From a virus: 20,160 nucleotides of DNA. The stretch spans positions 1-20,160 of the IMG/VR virus record IMGVR_UViG_3300006749_000197. One strand, 5' to 3'. Below the pieces are notes generated by a model that made no database searches, was not told where the DNA came from, and saw only the letters and a program-made list of their open reading frames with translations. This document shows positions 5,946 to 14,482 of this stretch, one piece after another. The translations under genes and the position numbers were made by a program. The stretch's first letter is position 1. Each line of letters starts with the position of its first letter.

Positions 5946-8270
5946 TTATTTCTTCTCAATTTTGTCTCTCGCTATCTCTAATCTTTCATCAGATTGTGAA
6001 TCTTGTTGTGCTAATCGATCATATTCGAATTCCATTCGTTGATTATTTGTAATTCTCTCTTGTTCAGCTCTAAATCTAGTCTCTTCTGCTTTTCTTTGTA
6101 GATCCATTGCTCTTAAATCAACTTCTTGTTGTTTAATTTTAACTAATGGGTCTTGTTTTGCACCTGATGCTGCCATTTCACCCTTAACAAGTGACTCTGT
6201 AATCTCTGCTACAGCAGTTGCAACAGAATTATCGTATGCAATTTGAAATTCTTCTGGACTTTGTTGCTGCAGTTGCATCATATTTGGATCATTTTGCATT
6301 TGTTCCATAACTTCTTTTCTAGCTTTAAAAGAAACATGGTCAGATACGTGTGCTTGAAGCAATGCGTACACTGGTGGATTAATTTGTACCATTCTTGATT
6401 GCATAAATGCCATGTGAGCAGCAATATGTGCATCGTGATCTTGAAATTCAAAAGCAGTTGCAAACTTCATCTGCAATGCTCTAGCATTTTCTTTAGCAGG
6501 ATCCATAGGTTCTGGTTGTCTTGGTGGTGGTTTCAATAAAGTTTCTATTTGTTTTGTACCAAGTGCTTCGTAAACTCTTCTGTATGCTTCGTGTAAATTA
6601 TGCATTTGAGGATTTGATTGTGCAATTTGTAATTGTGCTTGGGCTAAAGTAACTCTTTGAGCCATTGACATAATATTTGGATCAGCAACAGGTAAAATAT
6701 CTACTCTTTCATCAAAATCAGATTGTTTAATTTGTCTTGGACCACCATAAACATCGTAAGGATATTCTGGTGGGAGACTGCTTGCACAAATTCTTGCTAA
6801 AATTTTAAATTCTAGACGCATTGCATAGTAACATCTTTTGTGAACACCACTCATTACTCTGCTTCCACGCTCCATAAGAGCTACTGTTGTTCCTACAGCT
6901 CTATTTTGTACATCATTACCAATGTTTTGATCTGTAATAGCTGCAAATTTTTGTCCTGCTTGTACTACAAAACCAAGTAAGTTGTATAAAGTTACTGAAG
7001 GCTCTGTAAAAGGTAAATTAAAAAATTGATCTCTTATGTTTCCGCCAGGTGCATCTACATCTCTAAACTCTCCTGGTTGTATAGGTTGATCATCATCTCT
7101 AACTCTTATACCTCTAGACTTAAATCCTGCTGGTAAATTTTTCAAAGTACCTGCATCCATTAGCTGTCTCAAAGCTTGTGTTGCTGCTCTAGACAAACCA
7201 CCAATCATATGTGTTAAGCCAAAACCATAAAAACCAAGACCAGGTAAAAATTTGTAGTGAACAAAAAATTCTACTCTTGCATAACCCGGATCATCAGGCA
7301 TATAATTTCTGTATATAGATAAAACCTCACCGCTTCCTTCATCAATACTAACTATGTAAGGAATTTTTATTTTTTTTGCTTTATCATCAAAGTTTTCATA
7401 ATCATCTAAATTTAAATCAACATGCATTTCTAAAATGTTATGCATGTAATCTGTTTCAGTTTTCTTAATACCTTCTAATTCATTTAATTTTTTTTGTAGT
7501 GAATCTGGTTCGTTGTCAGATTCTGTTAATTCTATATCTCTGTAGAAACCTGCTGCTTGTTTTTTAATTACATCGTTTTGTGTCATCTTAACAACATGAG
7601 TAATTCTTTCACAATCTTTTAAGTCAGATGCATAATAAGGAACTACTAAATCTTCTGCAGGTATAAATTTTGATACTGCTCTATTGAGCATTGCATCGTA
7701 ATAAACTTTTTTAAATGTTGATCCAGATAGCGGCAAATAAAATAACATCTGATCCATGTCAGGTGTGTATTCTTCCATCTCTTCCATAAGAAGATAATTC
7801 ATGTAGTCTTTAACTCTATCTGCTTGTCCTTCTGTAGCCGGTGTCTTTAATCCAACGACCTGTGTTCTTACAGGGCCATCACTAGGTACAAGTTCTTTAA
7901 AAGCTTGAGCTTGGAATTGTGTAACACTTTCTGCTAATAACGGATGAGTGACACTAGAAGCTCCTCTAAAAGGTTTTGTTACTTCTTTGTATTGTGTTCC
8001 AAGTAAATCAAGTCCTTTGATATAAGCGTCTTCCCATTCTTTTCTTGATAGCTTATCTTTTTTATATTCAGCAACTAAATCACTAGCCATGGATTTAAGA
8101 GTTCTCTCATCCATGTCCTCTGCTAAGTTTGCATTAAAATCTTGTTCTGGAGCTTCAGTAATCTCCTCTTCACCTTCGATAGTGACTTCAGGTAAACCCT
8201 CAGGTTGTTCCTGAATTGTCTCTTCTACTTGTGTATCTTCAATGATTTCGTTGTTCTTTTCTACAGCCAT
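5946..8270 (-). CDS. Portal protein
   Basis: A 774-residue protein located between the packaging genes and the scaffold. It starts with an acidic, disordered region (about 1-55), then LSRKEWEDAYIKGLDLLGTQ, THPLLAESVTQFQAQAFKEL and the portal-typical LPLSGSTFKKVYYD and FIPAEDLVVPYYASDL. Further blocks are GLTHMIGGLSRAATQALRQL, LMDAGTLKNLPAGFKSRGIR and QNIGNDVQNRAVGTTVALM. The long Gln-rich, helical C-terminus (from about 600) would form the barrel inside the head. Its length is close to that of large P22-like portals. It forms the dodecameric DNA gate on which TerL docks. Confidence 0.88.
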   Translation of the reverse strand: MAVEKNNEIIEDTQVEETIQEQPEGLPEVTIEGEEEITEAPEQDFNANLAEDMDERTLKSMASDLVAEYKKDKLSRKEWEDAYIKGLDLLGTQYKEVTKPFRGASSVTHPLLAESVTQFQAQAFKELVPSDGPVRTQVVGLKTPATEGQADRVKDYMNYLLMEEMEEYTPDMDQMLFYLPLSGSTFKKVYYDAMLNRAVSKFIPAEDLVVPYYASDLKDCERITHVVKMTQNDVIKKQAAGFYRDIELTESDNEPDSLQKKLNELEGIKKTETDYMHNILEMHVDLNLDDYENFDDKAKKIKIPYIVSIDEGSGEVLSIYRNYMPDDPGYARVEFFVHYKFLPGLGFYGFGLTHMIGGLSRAATQALRQLMDAGTLKNLPAGFKSRGIRVRDDDQPIQPGEFRDVDAPGGNIRDQFFNLPFTEPSVTLYNLLGFVVQAGQKFAAITDQNIGNDVQNRAVGTTVALMERGSRVMSGVHKRCYYAMRLEFKILARICASSLPPEYPYDVYGGPRQIKQSDFDERVDILPVADPNIMSMAQRVTLAQAQLQIAQSNPQMHNLHEAYRRVYEALGTKQIETLLKPPPRQPEPMDPAKENARALQMKFATAFEFQDHDAHIAAHMAFMQSRMVQINPPVYALLQAHVSDHVSFKARKEVMEQMQNDPNMMQLQQQSPEEFQIAYDNSVATAVAEITESLVKGEMAASGAKQDPLVKIKQQEVDLRAMDLQRKAEETRFRAEQERITNNQRMEFEYDRLAQQDSQSDERLEIARDKIEKK

Positions 8271-8278
8271 GATTTATA

Positions 8279-10231
8279 CTACCTTATTGGTTTAAATATA
8301 TCTACTACTAAACCTCCAGTAGATTTATAGGTTTTAAGTGTTTGCCTCATTAGTGGATTTACTTTTATAGCAAATGCATCGAAATACAAGTTTGGATCTG
8401 CTGCATCCATAAATTTGTAAGAACCTTTATCTTTTAAAGAATTATACTCATCTACTGAAATTGCATCATCATGGTATTTAGAAGTAAATTTTTTACCTTT
8501 CATACCAGAACTCTCTGGATAATCGAAGCTATCTGTTTGTTTTATTTTATATGGCTTTTTGGGATCAGACAAAGAAACTTTAATTGGCCCTGCCTTAGTA
8601 TCATAAAATCGTGCATCTCTTTTCATAAGATCTGGTAAAACAGCTTTACCCTTTTTTCCTATTCCCTTACCACTTGCATAACCGTAAAATCTTTCGTTAC
8701 CTGCTTTGTATCCTTGCCTAAAACTTAATTTGTCAAAAGGAATAACGGCAACATAATCAGCATTCTCTTTTGCTGCTTTATTCATCAGGTATTTAAGTGC
8801 ATGATCTCCGTAAGAGTCTGCCTCAACCAAAGGAAAATAATCAAAAGCTTTATCTGAATAATCATCTTTGGCTCTGTATGTTTGGTTAATTTTTCTATTA
8901 ACATCTGCTAAGTCTTTCATAATTGCATTAGCTCTATTTGTTTGACCTTGCTCTATTGCTGTATCTACTTCTTTAAGTAGCTGCGATCTATTTTTTGAAA
9001 GTAAACTAATTTCTAAATCTTTTTGAAAAGGGTTAATTCTTTTTGTGCCATCAAGTTGTTCAAATTTAGTTAAGGCTTTTGCAACTTTTTGATTAGCGTC
9101 TGATTGTATTTCATGAATCATTAACACTTTTTTATTATCTGGAGTAAATCTTGTATCAAACCTAACATGATATACCATGTTTTGGTTTACACCATCAAAG
9201 TGTCCAAATGTTTTTCTAAGTGCAGAGTTTCCTGGTATATCTTCATTTAATCTAAAAACTGTTTCTCTATAATCATCACCGCCTTGTAATGTATAGCTTG
9301 ATTCATTTTTATATCTTGTTGCAATATTTTTATCTGTGTATGGTTTTATAACTTTATTGGTTTCACCTATAAGTTGATTGATTTTTATTTTTTGTTGTTG
9401 GCTTAGGTCTTGTGATTTATTAATTTTTTTTAAATGATCTACAACTCCTTTACCTGCTTTAGAAATTGTAGAAGCATCCATTGAAGTTTTCATTGAAGCT
9501 GCTTTGTATGCTGCTTCTGTAAGTTCCTCACCAACTCCTAGTAAATTTTTTGTTTCAGCTTGTTTTGCTAAATCAGCTAAAGTTTTTCTAATAACTTCTC
9601 CTTGAACATTTAATACTTCACCTGCACCTTTAGGTAATCCTAACTCTACTGGTTGTAATCTATTAACAGGATTTAATTTTATCATTGCACCTAAAGTATT
9701 AGCATCTAACTTAAGACCAAATTTTTGTGCAGCATATAACAACCCACCTGTTAGTTCTCCCGCTTCGTCAAAGTTTGCAAGGTTAGCATCGAAAAGTTCT
9801 TCTTTATTAATTGTAACTTCTTTACCTTTAAACGGACCACTGTCATATTTAAATTGCTTGGGTCCTCTTTCAGTTTTACTTGCTGGTTTACCAAATATTT
9901 TAAAGTTTACTTTTCTTGTAGATGTTAAATGATCTAGCCATTCATCTGCAGAAAACTTACCTCTACCTTTTTTCATGATCCAATCATAAGTAGATGATCC
10001 AAACATAGGAGCAGTATCGTCTCCCATATGTAGAGGTTGTGTTTTATTTAGTGGGGTTGTTGTTGCAGGAAGGTTTAGTTCTTCCTTAGCAAGTTGTTCG
10101 CCAGTTTTTTTACTTGCTGCCTTATCGTAAGTAATTAACTTTTGTTGTTGTCCGGTGGCCGGTGAACTCGATACTTTTTTAGTACCAAGTATTTTTCTGC
10201 CTATCCCTTGGATTAGTGCTTTCAGGGACAT
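8279..10231 (-). CDS. Large virion-module protein with HEIQSD polyvalent-type domain
   Basis: This 650-residue protein lies eight bases before the portal. The N-terminal third is low-complexity and helical. The C-terminal half has YRETVFRLNED (321-331) and GHFDGVNQNMVYHVRFDTRF, followed by HEIQSD (373-378). Later blocks include FPLVEADSYGDHALKYLMNK and FYGYASGKG. This order matches a domain I know from large polyvalent proteins of phages and mobile elements, which usually read HVRFNDR...EEIQSDWHQ; its biochemical activity is, to my knowledge, unestablished. The WH after QSD is replaced by AN here. The location suggests a virion protein that may be injected. No signal or membrane segments were seen. 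Confidence 0.62.
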   Translation of the reverse strand: MSLKALIQGIGRKILGTKKVSSSPATGQQQKLITYDKAASKKTGEQLAKEELNLPATTTPLNKTQPLHMGDDTAPMFGSSTYDWIMKKGRGKFSADEWLDHLTSTRKVNFKIFGKPASKTERGPKQFKYDSGPFKGKEVTINKEELFDANLANFDEAGELTGGLLYAAQKFGLKLDANTLGAMIKLNPVNRLQPVELGLPKGAGEVLNVQGEVIRKTLADLAKQAETKNLLGVGEELTEAAYKAASMKTSMDASTISKAGKGVVDHLKKINKSQDLSQQQKIKINQLIGETNKVIKPYTDKNIATRYKNESSYTLQGGDDYRETVFRLNEDIPGNSALRKTFGHFDGVNQNMVYHVRFDTRFTPDNKKVLMIHEIQSDANQKVAKALTKFEQLDGTKRINPFQKDLEISLLSKNRSQLLKEVDTAIEQGQTNRANAIMKDLADVNRKINQTYRAKDDYSDKAFDYFPLVEADSYGDHALKYLMNKAAKENADYVAVIPFDKLSFRQGYKAGNERFYGYASGKGIGKKGKAVLPDLMKRDARFYDTKAGPIKVSLSDPKKPYKIKQTDSFDYPESSGMKGKKFTSKYHDDAISVDEYNSLKDKGSYKFMDAADPNLYFDAFAIKVNPLMRQTLKTYKSTGGLVVDIFKPIR

Positions 10232-10239
10232 AGTCCCTC

Positions 10240-11397
10240 CTATGTGATTTTAGTAGGTTTACTTCTACCTAGTTTGCATCCTCTTGCTTTAACCATTGTG
10301 CCAGTTCTATAACCACCCATAGGTTTCATCATCATGCCACCACCCATTTTTTTATCTTTTTTCTCAGACATTTTTCTTCCGATAGTCTGTCCAAGTTTAG
10401 CAGCACCCGCACCAGCTGTAAGTATAGCTGCACCAACTGCACCTACTCTTCCTGCTTTACCTAAAGCTTTAATTCCAGATTTAATACCGGATACTGCTTT
10501 AGATTTAGTTGACTCTGGGCTTCTATTTGGATTTTGACCTGATCTACTTTTTTGTTTATTAAACTGTTCTTTCATGACAGCAGTCTTCTGTGCTTTTTTA
10601 CTTTTGTGTACTGCAGGTTTGACTTTATTGATTACAGGAAGATCTAAACCACTTCCTTTTTTATAACCCATCATCTTACCTTTTTTTGCAGTCTTGATAG
10701 TTCCGTCTGCAATAGCTTGTCTTAAAAGTTTTGGTAGCATTGAACCCATACCTTTAGATCCACCACCTACAACTCTAGCTCCGCCACTTGATGCTGCTCT
10801 GCCCTTACCTTTGAACATGCTCTTAACACCTTTTACAATTTTACCTACAACAGCTTTTTCAACTTTTCCGGGTTGGACTTTCTCGTCTTGAAGACCCATG
10901 CCTCTACCCTTAGCTTTTTCTGCTTTTAAGATTTTAAAATCTTGTGCATCAATTCTACCGTTTTTATTCTTGTCAATTTTAGATTGACCACCTGTTAAAT
11001 ATTTTTCTGTTTTCATAGTCTTATTTATATCACCTCCACTAGATTTTTTAAAGAACTTGCTGATAGAAATATCACCATACATTCTATCCATTTCATCTCT
11101 CCAAGATGCTCTCGATTCAAAGCCTACTCTACTTCCAGGGCCAGTTCCTCTGACTTTATGGGTTTTAAATGAACTTCCTCTTTGAGATTGTTTTTGAATT
11201 GGAACTACTTGATCTCCAGGTTTTTTAGAACCTGCTCTTATATTGTATCTTTTTACGCTTTTTGTACTTCGTCCAGCTTTTTCTATGTTTGCTCTAGATT
11301 TCTTTGCACGCCTGTTTGCCTTTAATCTTTTTACTATTTCAGATATTTTTTTACCTGCAAATCTTCCACCAGCACCTATTACTTTTAATTTGCTCAT
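10240..11397 (-). CDS. Highly basic virion-module protein with a single EF-hand-like loop
   Basis: A 385-residue, strongly Lys/Arg/Gly-rich protein. Residues 142-153 read DKNKNGRIDAQD, a good EF-hand/dockerin-type calcium loop: D142, N144, N146, main chain of R148, hydrophobic I149, and D153 in place of the usual Glu. An Ala/Gly-rich hydrophobic stretch (VGAVGAAILTAGAGAAKLG) lies near 317-335. The C-terminus contains GGGMMMKPMGGYRTG and ends VKARGCKLGRSKPTKIT, a tail I recognise from other marine phage proteins. Its ATG overlaps the TerL stop by four bases (ATGA), so it is coupled to packaging. It may bind DNA or be a minor virion component; function unknown. Confidence 0.62.
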   Translation of the reverse strand: MSKLKVIGAGGRFAGKKISEIVKRLKANRRAKKSRANIEKAGRSTKSVKRYNIRAGSKKPGDQVVPIQKQSQRGSSFKTHKVRGTGPGSRVGFESRASWRDEMDRMYGDISISKFFKKSSGGDINKTMKTEKYLTGGQSKIDKNKNGRIDAQDFKILKAEKAKGRGMGLQDEKVQPGKVEKAVVGKIVKGVKSMFKGKGRAASSGGARVVGGGSKGMGSMLPKLLRQAIADGTIKTAKKGKMMGYKKGSGLDLPVINKVKPAVHKSKKAQKTAVMKEQFNKQKSRSGQNPNRSPESTKSKAVSGIKSGIKALGKAGRVGAVGAAILTAGAGAAKLGQTIGRKMSEKKDKKMGGGMMMKPMGGYRTGTMVKARGCKLGRSKPTKIT

Positions 11398-12875
11398 CCG
11401 TAGTACACATAGTCCTTTTCAAGTTTAATAGGAGGATCATCCCAATCATCAGAATAGGTCGAAACAAAACCGCCTTGTCTGTATCTTAACACAGCTTGTG
11501 TCATACTATCAACATAGTCGTCATACTGACCATTTGGAAATGCAGCACATTCTTCAATTACTTCTTGTGCCCAGTGTTCTTCTAATGGAGCAAACACCAT
11601 TCCAGACTCGAATACAGGAGAGCAAGAGTTAATTCTTGTATGTTTATCTCTACCTCTAGCAGGAACAAAATCAATTACTGGTATACCTGCTCTACGCAGT
11701 TCGTGTATTAATGGTTGACCACTAGCTTTTGCTTCAATGATTACTGTTTCAGGCTCCCAATATCTATATTGCTCTAAGGCAACATTTTTTAAATCTGGAA
11801 AATCATACCTACCTTTTAGAGCATCTAATAATATTATTGCTTTCTCGTACCCCTCAATAGGCTCAAATATTCCCCAAGTTGTAATTGCAGAATAGTCAGC
11901 GGTTTCTTTAGCACTGAAAGCTGTATCATAACTTTGAATTACGTGCAGCAATTTTGGAAGATGTGGTTTATCCCAGTCTTGCCACCAGTCCCTTTTAATA
12001 ATTGCACCTTCTTCTGAGGTAGGATCTTGCATGTATTGTGCATTCCAGTTCTTAGTTGAGATAGATGCTTTGACAGATTCTAAATCCTCAAGGGTCCAAT
12101 ACTCAGGCCACACAGGTTTTCCGTTGTCCAGTATCGCTGGGAACTCAATCACTTTCCATTTGTCAGCTTTAGTTTCAGCTTGTGCTCTAACGAGTCTACC
12201 TGTTAGATCATCAGTTGCCCATCGTGTCATTACCACTAAAATTCTACCGCCAGGTTGTAAACGCTGTCTAGGTCCAGAGCTGTACCATTCATATGTTCGT
12301 TCCATAGCAGTATCGGACAACGAATCTTGTTCAGTATGTGGGTCATCAATAATAAGCAAATCGGCCCCTCGTCCTGTAATCGAACCGCCAACACCCGCTG
12401 CAAAGTATTCACCACCATGATTGGTTTCCCACCTGCCTTTTGCTTTACTATCTTCTCTCAATGTAACATTACCAAATATTTGTTTATATTCTTTAGTAGC
12501 CATTAAGTTACGAACCTTAGAACCAAACCTTGATGCAAGTTCAGCATTGTGTGATACCTGCATTATTTTTTTCTTTGGATACTTACCAATGTACCAAGCA
12601 GGAAATAAGTATGATGCAAATTCAGATTTAGTATGTCTAGGTGGCATATTGATTATGAGCCTCTTAGCATCTCCATCAGCTATCTCATGAAAGGCTTCTG
12701 CAATAATCTGGTGATGCCCATAATTCTTTGGGTTATCAGTCTTACGATAAATAAAGTCTTGCCACATATTTTCTGCAAATAACAAAAAATTATCCTGGCA
12801 CAATTTAATCCATTCTAATTGTTTTTTTAAGATTACATCTTTAAGTTCGTCATCACTTAATCGTTCTAAATCCAT
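11394..12875 (-). CDS. terL: Terminase large subunit
   Basis: The 493-residue motor ATPase and nuclease that packages DNA. The Walker A-like segment MPPRHTKSE is at 77-85, Walker B LLIIDDP at 173-179, and the coupling motif VMTRWATDDL at 215-224. The RNase H-like nuclease domain follows: D317 in QSYDTAF, E381 in VIIEAKASG, and D452/D453/D456 in YDDYVDSMTQA. All expected catalytic acids are present and the length is normal. It begins a co-transcribed late block, downstream of a sigma70-like promoter (12932-12960). The only SD-like sequence is GGGGG within a CCCCCGGGGG palindrome, 12 bases away, so initiation may be weak or structured. Confidence 0.95.
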   Translation of the reverse strand: MDLERLSDDELKDVILKKQLEWIKLCQDNFLLFAENMWQDFIYRKTDNPKNYGHHQIIAEAFHEIADGDAKRLIINMPPRHTKSEFASYLFPAWYIGKYPKKKIMQVSHNAELASRFGSKVRNLMATKEYKQIFGNVTLREDSKAKGRWETNHGGEYFAAGVGGSITGRGADLLIIDDPHTEQDSLSDTAMERTYEWYSSGPRQRLQPGGRILVVMTRWATDDLTGRLVRAQAETKADKWKVIEFPAILDNGKPVWPEYWTLEDLESVKASISTKNWNAQYMQDPTSEEGAIIKRDWWQDWDKPHLPKLLHVIQSYDTAFSAKETADYSAITTWGIFEPIEGYEKAIILLDALKGRYDFPDLKNVALEQYRYWEPETVIIEAKASGQPLIHELRRAGIPVIDFVPARGRDKHTRINSCSPVFESGMVFAPLEEHWAQEVIEECAAFPNGQYDDYVDSMTQAVLRYRQGGFVSTYSDDWDDPPIKLEKDYVYYG

Positions 12876-12886
12876 AAATATATATA

Positions 12887-12925
12887 CCCCCGGGGGCTAG
12901 GGGACCCAATAAAAACAAAGGGTCC
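12887..12925 (-). promoter_or_regulatory. Structured 5' leader of terL: GC palindrome and GGACCC/GGGTCC stem
   Basis: CCCCCGGGGG at 12887-12896 is a perfect palindrome just before the terL start and contains the only SD-like G-run. Beside it, GGACCC (12902-12907) and GGGTCC (12920-12925) form a six-base stem with a 12-base A/T loop. On the plus strand this stem is followed by five T, so it could also act as a weak intrinsic terminator in that direction. On the minus strand it would sit in the terL leader. Either role is inference. Confidence 0.45.
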
Positions 12926-12931
12926 TTTTTA

Positions 12932-12960
12932 ACAATAGCTTAATAAAAAATTACTTTCAA
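12932..12960 (-). promoter_or_regulatory. Sigma70-like promoter for the packaging/structural block
   Basis: Read on the minus strand, TTGAAA (12960-12955), a 17-base spacer and TATTGT (12937-12932) form a good -35/-10 pair about 57 bases upstream of terL. It is the only clear promoter-like pair I found in the gap before terL, so it may drive the long late operon. GGGACCC-type elements lie on both sides. Confidence 0.5.
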
Positions 12961-13132
12961 CTATTCATACCGTTTGGGACCCTACTACATTTATATATCT
13001 TGCTTAGTAAAGCCCGACCTCTCGCAAAACGGGTAGCCAAAACGCAAGTAAAACCTAGTGCTTTTAAAAGTTTTTTTGTGGCAGGAATGAGCCTTCTAGC
13101 TGGAAGGCGTAGCTACAGGTATGTGGTGGGTG

Positions 13133-13159
13133 TGCGTTGCGTGGTGTACACGCAACGCA
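13133..13159. repeat. Perfect 11-bp hairpin at the early/late block junction
   Basis: TGCGTTGCGTG (13133-13143) and its exact complement (13149-13159) are separated by five bases. The hairpin lies nine bases after the stop of the preceding early gene in the direction of transcription. It has no adjacent T-run on either strand, so it would be a factor-dependent terminator or a protein/processing site rather than a classical intrinsic terminator. The remaining sequence to terL (12876-13132) holds no convincing gene; a smaller GCCTTC/GAAGGC hairpin is at 13091-13108. Confidence 0.55.
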
Positions 13160-13167
13160 ATCAAGTG

Positions 13168-13425
13168 TTATTCTTTACTGATTAGGTTTTTAAGTAATGG
13201 TGCAAAGTCATTCAGTAGTTCGTTTCTGAAATCATCTACAACTCCATTCCCTTGATTTTCAAGTATGAACTTCTCAACACGATTGTACAGTAGCCCATAC
13301 ATTATTTCGTAGTTCATCTCTCTCTTTGCGTCTGCTGAAATGTTTACATCTGCAATAGAGGTAGGTTTATCTTTACCTAATCGTTCAGCAAGTACATTAG
13401 CAATATTAATAATATCATTAGGCAT
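13168..13425 (-). CDS. Small hypothetical early protein
   Basis: An 85-residue acidic protein starting MPNDIINIANVLAERLGKDK. The ATG at 13425 was preferred over an upstream one (13452) because GGAG is six bases before it and it overlaps the previous gene's stop by eight bases. It is helical throughout, with EIMYGLLYNRVEKFILENQG and DDFRNELLNDFAPLLKNLI. No family was recognised. It is the last gene before the hairpin and the terL promoter. Confidence 0.55.
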   Translation of the reverse strand: MPNDIINIANVLAERLGKDKPTSIADVNISADAKREMNYEIMYGLLYNRVEKFILENQGNGVVDDFRNELLNDFAPLLKNLISKE

Positions 13426-13741
13426 TATTATCTCCAATCGCTTTGTATTCACTATACTCTAATTCAGTTGTGAACTTGTTGAATAAATCGTTGTGTGCAA
13501 TCTTAAAGTTTGCAGTTTCAAACTTCTTTCTTTTACGATTTATTTTCTGCAATCCAAAACTATTTCCATTCTCATCTTGAACAATAATTAAGTTTTGGTT
13601 TGTTCTATCAAACACATCTACAATATTTTGTTTCAATGTGTCTAACTCTTTAGCTAGTCTATTAGACTTCAGCTTTAGTTGAGCATAAGCAAGGACTTGT
13701 TTCTTTTCGTCTTGCTTTAGCTTTTTTATTGCTTGTGTCAT
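13418..13741 (-). CDS. Small coiled-coil early protein
   Basis: A 107-residue, Lys-rich protein. Its first half is a long amphipathic helix (KKLKQDEKKQVLAYAQLKLK, LAKELDTLKQNIVDVFD), followed by a short beta-like part (NLIIVQDENGNSFGLQKI) and a helical end. The start is preceded by a strong AAAAGGAG and by the shared AACTAACC leader. It is coupled by an eight-base overlap to the next gene. No named family recognised; a DNA- or protein-binding accessory role would fit, but is not supported further. Confidence 0.6.
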   Translation of the reverse strand: MTQAIKKLKQDEKKQVLAYAQLKLKSNRLAKELDTLKQNIVDVFDRTNQNLIIVQDENGNSFGLQKINRKRKKFETANFKIAHNDLFNKFTTELEYSEYKAIGDNNA

Positions 13742-13818
13742 ATTACTCCTTTTGGTTAGTTTGACACCATCAACTTATCAAATCTTATCATTTATGCAAT
13801 AGCTTATTTATCTTTTTT

Positions 13819-14010
13819 TTAATTAAGTTTTTTAGGTTTATCATCAATATTATCAGCAATAAATTCTCCTATTATTTTTAATTGGTTAAAAATTAATTTC
13901 TCCTGAGCCGTGCCAGACTGGTTGGTGCTATCCTTACAATTCTTGTTCTGACGAGAACGAGAACGAGGCGAGGCGACATTTGTCGCCTCATCAATTTTAT
14001 TTTTCGACAT
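13819..14010 (-). CDS. Small hypothetical protein containing the GAACGA repeat
   Basis: A 63-residue protein beginning MSKNKIDEATNVASPRSRSR. The ATG at 14010 overlaps the upstream stop (TAATG), which decides the start over an upstream alternative at 14025. The PRSRSRQ segment is encoded by the GAACGAGAACGAG repeat at 13951-13968, also found around the nuclease gene. The C-terminal half, KLIFNQLKIIGEFIADNIDD, is helical and looks like the protein's original core. No function recognised. Confidence 0.5.
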   Translation of the reverse strand: MSKNKIDEATNVASPRSRSRQNKNCKDSTNQSGTAQEKLIFNQLKIIGEFIADNIDDKPKKLN

Positions 14011-14435
14011 TACCACGAACACCAATACTCAACGACTTTCTTTTCATTGATAGCTTGTTCACAGAATTTTAAGAACTGAACATCTTGCTCTTTGTAATCC
14101 TTAACACTCTCCTCTTGGAACTGTTGCCCCCAGAAGAATCCGTCAGTTGCGTGGTAGTCAGAGAAACCTTTTTCAATTTGTTCGGCTAACTCCTTGACGA
14201 CATCTTCAGTTAAGTAGCAAGGGCTTTCTTGGTCACCATTAAAACCTAAATGTGAAAGCATACCATCAACTTTTACACTAGGGTTTTGCTCTGCCCATTT
14301 CTTTGCCATAAACTGCTGAAGTCTTGCGTGTTTTCTCCACACGAAAACTTTTGCGTTTTCCTCTTTGTCATCTTCGTAATATTTTTCCCAATTAACTTTA
14401 TGACCACGAAGATGTGCGTGTTGGTCTAATCCCAT
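14010..14435 (-). CDS. Phage protein of the GLDQ-x-A family, function unknown
   Basis: A 141-residue protein with the family opening MGLDQHAHLRGH. It continues with WRKHARLQQFMAKKWAEQNP, SHLGFNGDQESPCYLTEDVV, a TDGFFWGQQF block and a C-terminal KKVVEYWCSW. I recall proteins with this layout (GLDxxA, WRKHxxLQ, GFFxG, YxxSW) in many phages including cyanophages, sometimes mislabelled phosphoglycerate kinase; no kinase motif is seen. The ribosome site AAAAGGAG lies within the AACTAACC leader. The gene is coupled to the downstream 63-residue gene by TAATG. Confidence 0.68.
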   Translation of the reverse strand: MGLDQHAHLRGHKVNWEKYYEDDKEENAKVFVWRKHARLQQFMAKKWAEQNPSVKVDGMLSHLGFNGDQESPCYLTEDVVKELAEQIEKGFSDYHATDGFFWGQQFQEESVKDYKEQDVQFLKFCEQAINEKKVVEYWCSW

Positions 14436-14482
14436 AACTTTTCTCCTTTTGGTTAGTTAGACCTCTGTCTTATCGTATCCTA

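Noticed and set aside
12031-12420. Plus-strand 129-residue ORF
   Set aside because: It is the antisense shadow of the conserved ATPase and nuclease segments of terL.
12876-13167. tRNA gene or attachment site in the junction gap
   Set aside because: No T-arm consensus, acceptor stem pairing or integrase gene was found; the hairpins are too short and lack cloverleaf spacing.
13000-13185. Plus-strand 61-residue ORF between terL and the early genes
   Set aside because: It starts with TTG without a ribosome site, reads through two hairpins and overlaps the real minus-strand gene; nothing else nearby is on the plus strand.
14010-14435. Phosphoglycerate kinase label for the GLDQ-family protein
   Set aside because: The protein is about a third of the size of that enzyme and none of its substrate or nucleotide motifs are present.
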